A stretch of 64,000 nt of DNA from Anaerolinea thermophila (GTDB lineage Bacteria; Chloroflexota; Anaerolineae; Anaerolineales; Anaerolineaceae), in the NCBI RefSeq assembly GCF_020723905.1, contig NZ_DYHZ01000001.1:179501-243500 (forward strand), given 5' to 3'. The position numbers and the translations under genes are program-made. Below, in pieces: positions 61,577-64,000 of this stretch. Numbering within the stretch: position 1 is the stretch's first letter; the number at the start of each line of letters is the position of its first letter. The notes under the pieces are model-generated. The model did no database searches. It saw nothing but the letters and a program-made list of their open reading frames with translations, and had not been told where the DNA came from.

Positions 61577-62983
61577 ATGATGCGTTCGCTTTACTGGAAA
61601 CTCTCTCTGGCAATCCTTCTGGCAGCGTTTACCACTGCCGGGCTGTTCGCTATTTTCATCCGCGTGACCAGCGCTGACCGGTTAATGCAGTTTGTCATTG
61701 ACCAGCAACGCACCAAACTGGTGCAGTCGCTGAGCGAGTACTATCAAACTCATGGCTCATGGAAAGACATTCGCCAGAACTGGGGCAATGTGGAACGCCA
61801 AACCCTGCCCGAAGAATGGCAACACCCCATCGGCGAGGGGGAAAATCGCGACCCGCTGCCCCCTCAAGTCCGGGAACGTCGGGGATTATTCAGCCTGGCA
61901 GATTCCAGCGGGTACGTGCTGGTTTCTGGCGCTCCGGGATATCCAGAAGGCATCCTGCTCGATGAGCAGATGCTGAAGGAAGGCACTCCAATTACCGTGA
62001 ATGGACAGACGGTGGGCATTCTTCTCTCTCCTCAACGGCTGGTCAATTTTCGTCCGGAAGAAGCCCGCTTTCTCAACCGCGTCAATCAGGCACTGGTAAT
62101 CGGCGGGGCTGGCGCGTTGCTGATTGCCCTGATCATCGGCGTGTTCCTGGCGCGCACATTGACCCGTCCCATCAAAGATCTGACCCTTGCCGCCACCCGT
62201 ATGGCGCAGGGGGAACTGGAACAGCAGGTGCAGGTACGTTCCAGGGACGAAATCGGGCAACTGGCACAGGCCTTTAATTTAATGAGCCAGCAAATCGCCC
62301 GCGCCAATCAACTGCGCCGACAGATGACCGCAGACATTGCCCATGACCTGCGCACCCCGTTGACAGTCATTGCCGGGTACATCGAATCCATGCGAGACGG
62401 CGTCCTGCAACCCACTCCCCAGCGGCTGGACCTGATTTATCAGGAAATCGAGCGTTTGCAGAAGATGGTCAACGACCTGCGGATGCTCTCACAAGCCGAT
62501 GCGGGGGAACTCAACCTGCACCCACAGCCGGTTCAACCGGTTGCCCTGCTGGAACGCGCGGCGCAACTGTTTCAACACCATGCCAGCCAGGCAGGCATTA
62601 CCCTCAAGGTGGATGTCCATGAACATACCGATTCCATTCTGGTAGATGAAGACCGCATGATGCAGGTACTGGACAATCTCATCAGCAATGCCTTGCGCTA
62701 CACTCCTTCTGGGGGGGAAGTGACCCTGCGCGCCAGACAGGACGGCAAACGGGTGCTCTTGCAGGTTGCCGATACCGGTTCCGGGATTCCTGCGGAAGAA
62801 CTGCCACACATCTTCGAACGCTTTCATCGCGTAGATCCATCCCGGCACAGCGAAAGCGGGGGAAGTGGACTGGGGCTTGCCATCGTGCGGGCGCTGGTTG
62901 AAGCACAGGGCGGCAGGGTGAGTGCAGAGTCGGAACCGGGGAAAGGCACCACCATTTCTGTCGAATTTCCCGCTCTGGATTGA
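61577..62983 (+). CDS. Sensor histidine kinase (HAMP, HisKA, HATPase)
   Basis: A 468-residue membrane kinase. TM1 lies at about residues 8-30, an extracytoplasmic sensor domain of about 140 residues follows, and TM2 lies at 172-193. A HAMP domain (about 194-246) comes next. The dimerisation domain carries the phosphorylated His256 in IAHDLRTPL, and the ATPase domain has N-box NLISNALRYTP, DTGSGIP and GSGLGLAIV. It pairs with the regulator encoded 6 nt upstream. The signal is unknown; the adjacent MacAB-like exporter suggests envelope stress or a toxic peptide. Confidence 0.95.
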   Translation: MMRSLYWKLSLAILLAAFTTAGLFAIFIRVTSADRLMQFVIDQQRTKLVQSLSEYYQTHGSWKDIRQNWGNVERQTLPEEWQHPIGEGENRDPLPPQVRERRGLFSLADSSGYVLVSGAPGYPEGILLDEQMLKEGTPITVNGQTVGILLSPQRLVNFRPEEARFLNRVNQALVIGGAGALLIALIIGVFLARTLTRPIKDLTLAATRMAQGELEQQVQVRSRDEIGQLAQAFNLMSQQIARANQLRRQMTADIAHDLRTPLTVIAGYIESMRDGVLQPTPQRLDLIYQEIERLQKMVNDLRMLSQADAGELNLHPQPVQPVALLERAAQLFQHHASQAGITLKVDVHEHTDSILVDEDRMMQVLDNLISNALRYTPSGGEVTLRARQDGKRVLLQVADTGSGIPAEELPHIFERFHRVDPSRHSESGGSGLGLAIVRALVEAQGGRVSAESEPGKGTTISVEFPALD

Positions 62984-63031
62984 GGGCTGAGCCTGTGGTA
63001 TGATGAGCCGCAAAAGCATTGAGGATTCTTC

Positions 63032-63919
63032 ATGGGCGAAATTGCGGCACTGCTGACATCGGTTTTCTGGGCTTTTTCATCTATTATCCACACATTTGCA
63101 GGGCGCAGGGTCGGACCGGGGGTATTGAACCGTGCCCGTTTGCTCTTCGCAGTGATCTGGATTCTGCTAACCCACTGGATTCTACAGGGAACCCCCTTTC
63201 CCTTTCACGCCACACCCGAGCGATGGTTCTGGCTGGGGCTTTCTGGCGTGGTGGGGCTGGTGCTGGGAGACTGGTTCCTGTTCTATTCTTACGTCACCAT
63301 CGGCGCCCGGATGGGTACACTCATCATGGCAAGCGTCCCTATGCTCAGCGCCGTGCTGGCATGGATTTTCCTCGGCGAGACGCTTACGCCCGCCGAAATT
63401 TTCGGCATGGTGCTGGTTGTAGCGGGAATCTCCATGGTGATTCTGGACCGCACCAATGGCAATACCCATCTGCCACGGCGGGCATACTGGCTGGGGGTAC
63501 TGGCAGGGTTTGGCGGCGCACTGGGACAGGCGGGCAACCTCATCCTTGCCAAACCGGGTCTGGCGGGCGATTTTCCTTCCATTTCAGGGGTAGCAATTCG
63601 CATGGTCACCGCCACAGTTGTTCTATGGGGGATAACCTTCATAAAGAAAGAGGTGCGCCCTACCCTTGACGCCTTGAAAGATCGGCGTGCCCTGGGACTC
63701 ATTCTGCTGGGCAGCATGATTGGACCATTTGCCGGGGTGTGGCTTTCCATGGTAGCCATCCAGAACACACTGGTAGGAATTGCCTCTACTTTGATGGCGC
63801 TAAGTCCGGTGATTCTTCTGCCGCTCTCACGCTGGTTCTTCCATGAAAGCATTTCCTGGCGGGCGATTGCCGGAACCTTCATCTGCATGGCGGGCACAGC
63901 GGCGTTATTTTTGTTATAA
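63032..63919 (+). CDS. EamA/DMT family transporter
   Basis: A 295-residue membrane protein with ten predicted helices in two EamA repeats (about residues 4-135 and 150-290), the usual drug/metabolite transporter layout. Landmarks are the helix GALIMASVPMLSAVLAW-like region of the first repeat (here GTLIMASVPML) and TLMALSPVILLPLSR of the second. GAGG lies 7 nt before the ATG. Substrate unknown. It lies 48 nt after the kinase gene and may be cotranscribed or read from a weak TATGAT at 62999-63004. Confidence 0.88.
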   Translation: MGEIAALLTSVFWAFSSIIHTFAGRRVGPGVLNRARLLFAVIWILLTHWILQGTPFPFHATPERWFWLGLSGVVGLVLGDWFLFYSYVTIGARMGTLIMASVPMLSAVLAWIFLGETLTPAEIFGMVLVVAGISMVILDRTNGNTHLPRRAYWLGVLAGFGGALGQAGNLILAKPGLAGDFPSISGVAIRMVTATVVLWGITFIKKEVRPTLDALKDRRALGLILLGSMIGPFAGVWLSMVAIQNTLVGIASTLMALSPVILLPLSRWFFHESISWRAIAGTFICMAGTAALFLL

Positions 63920-63920
63920 T
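63915..63920 (+). promoter_or_regulatory. -10 element overlapping the EamA stop codon
   Basis: Consensus TATAAT with an extended -10 TG one base upstream, overlapping the EamA stop and ending 8 nt before a GTG at 63929. Same spacing as the leaderless gene at 52904. Confidence 0.45.
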
Positions 63921-63928
63921 TGCCTCTC

Positions 63929-64000
63929 GTGCATACACAACCTTCAGAGATTGTATTTTCTTCTACCCAGGAAGTCATTGTATATACGCGTCCGCGGGGA
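63929..64000 (+). CDS. Possible 5' end of a leaderless gene (cut by window edge)
   Basis: A GTG-started frame stays open for 24 codons to the end of the window (beginning MHTQPSEIVFSS). It has no ribosome site, but a TATAAT ends 8 nt before it. Too short to identify. Its reality rests on the promoter spacing and the open frame. Confidence 0.35.
   Translation, partial: MHTQPSEIVFSSTQEVIVYTRPRG

Overview
The window (about 55% G+C) looks like a chromosomal segment of a Chloroflexota bacterium, most likely Anaerolineae (an Anaerolinea-like thermophile). I infer this from the alpha-aminoadipate (LysX-type) lysine pathway, a complete-type complex I operon, GH39/GH42-type sugar genes, a giant DUF11 surface protein and the Shine-Dalgarno patterns. 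Taxonomy is an inference; no rRNA or tRNA gene is present to settle it. There are no insertion sequences, prophages or CRISPR arrays, and coding is dense throughout.

Layout. (1) 1-9861, minus strand: NADH:quinone oxidoreductase operon nuoABCDEFGHIJK plus the 5' part of nuoL, read from a promoter at 9832-9861. (2) 10071-13613, plus: a Gfo/Idh/MocA oxidoreductase and two tandem paralogous MFS transporters. (3) 13583-18832, minus: lysine biosynthesis by the alpha-aminoadipate route (homocitrate synthase with a C-terminal RAM-like domain, both homoaconitase subunits, homoisocitrate dehydrogenase, LysX). It has a strong promoter, a 27-residue leader ORF and an intrinsic terminator just before the first gene, which is an attenuator layout. 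(4) 18943-21326, plus: surE, a cold-shock protein with a structured leader, and a nucleoside-sugar epimerase-like SDR. (5) 21400-25897, minus: an ABC-2 exporter (ATPase and two permeases) and a degenerate CPBP-like membrane protein. (6) 25927-35565: a glycoside/amino-sugar locus with a GH39 enzyme diverging from a ROK repressor, ROK-like kinase, PIG-L deacetylase, sugar ABC importer and SIS-type aminosugar-phosphate deaminase. (7) 35593-36911: a His-rich NifX-like protein and a cytidylate-kinase-like protein. (8) 36991-48456, minus: a 3821-residue secreted DUF11-repeat protein carrying an LPRTG motif directly followed by its own complete sortase domain. (9) 48585-55256: a GH42-like protein lacking both catalytic glutamates, a LarA-like racemase, an endo/exonuclease/phosphatase-family protein and a 727-residue protein of unknown function. 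(10) 55382-62983: a two-component system next to a MacA/MacB-type exporter, a lipoprotein and a DUF4405 membrane protein operon. Three promoters here share the same 11-bp-spaced repeats at the same distance from the -10 box, which defines a small regulon. (11) 63032-64000: an EamA transporter and the start of a leaderless ORF cut by the window edge.

The most notable items are the self-contained LPRTG-plus-sortase giant protein, the three-promoter two-component regulon readable from sequence alone, and the lysine-operon leader. Several genes (11236, 52904, 63929) have a -10 hexamer exactly 8 nt before the start codon, which suggests leaderless transcripts. Functional calls rest on motif recognition by eye, not on database searches.
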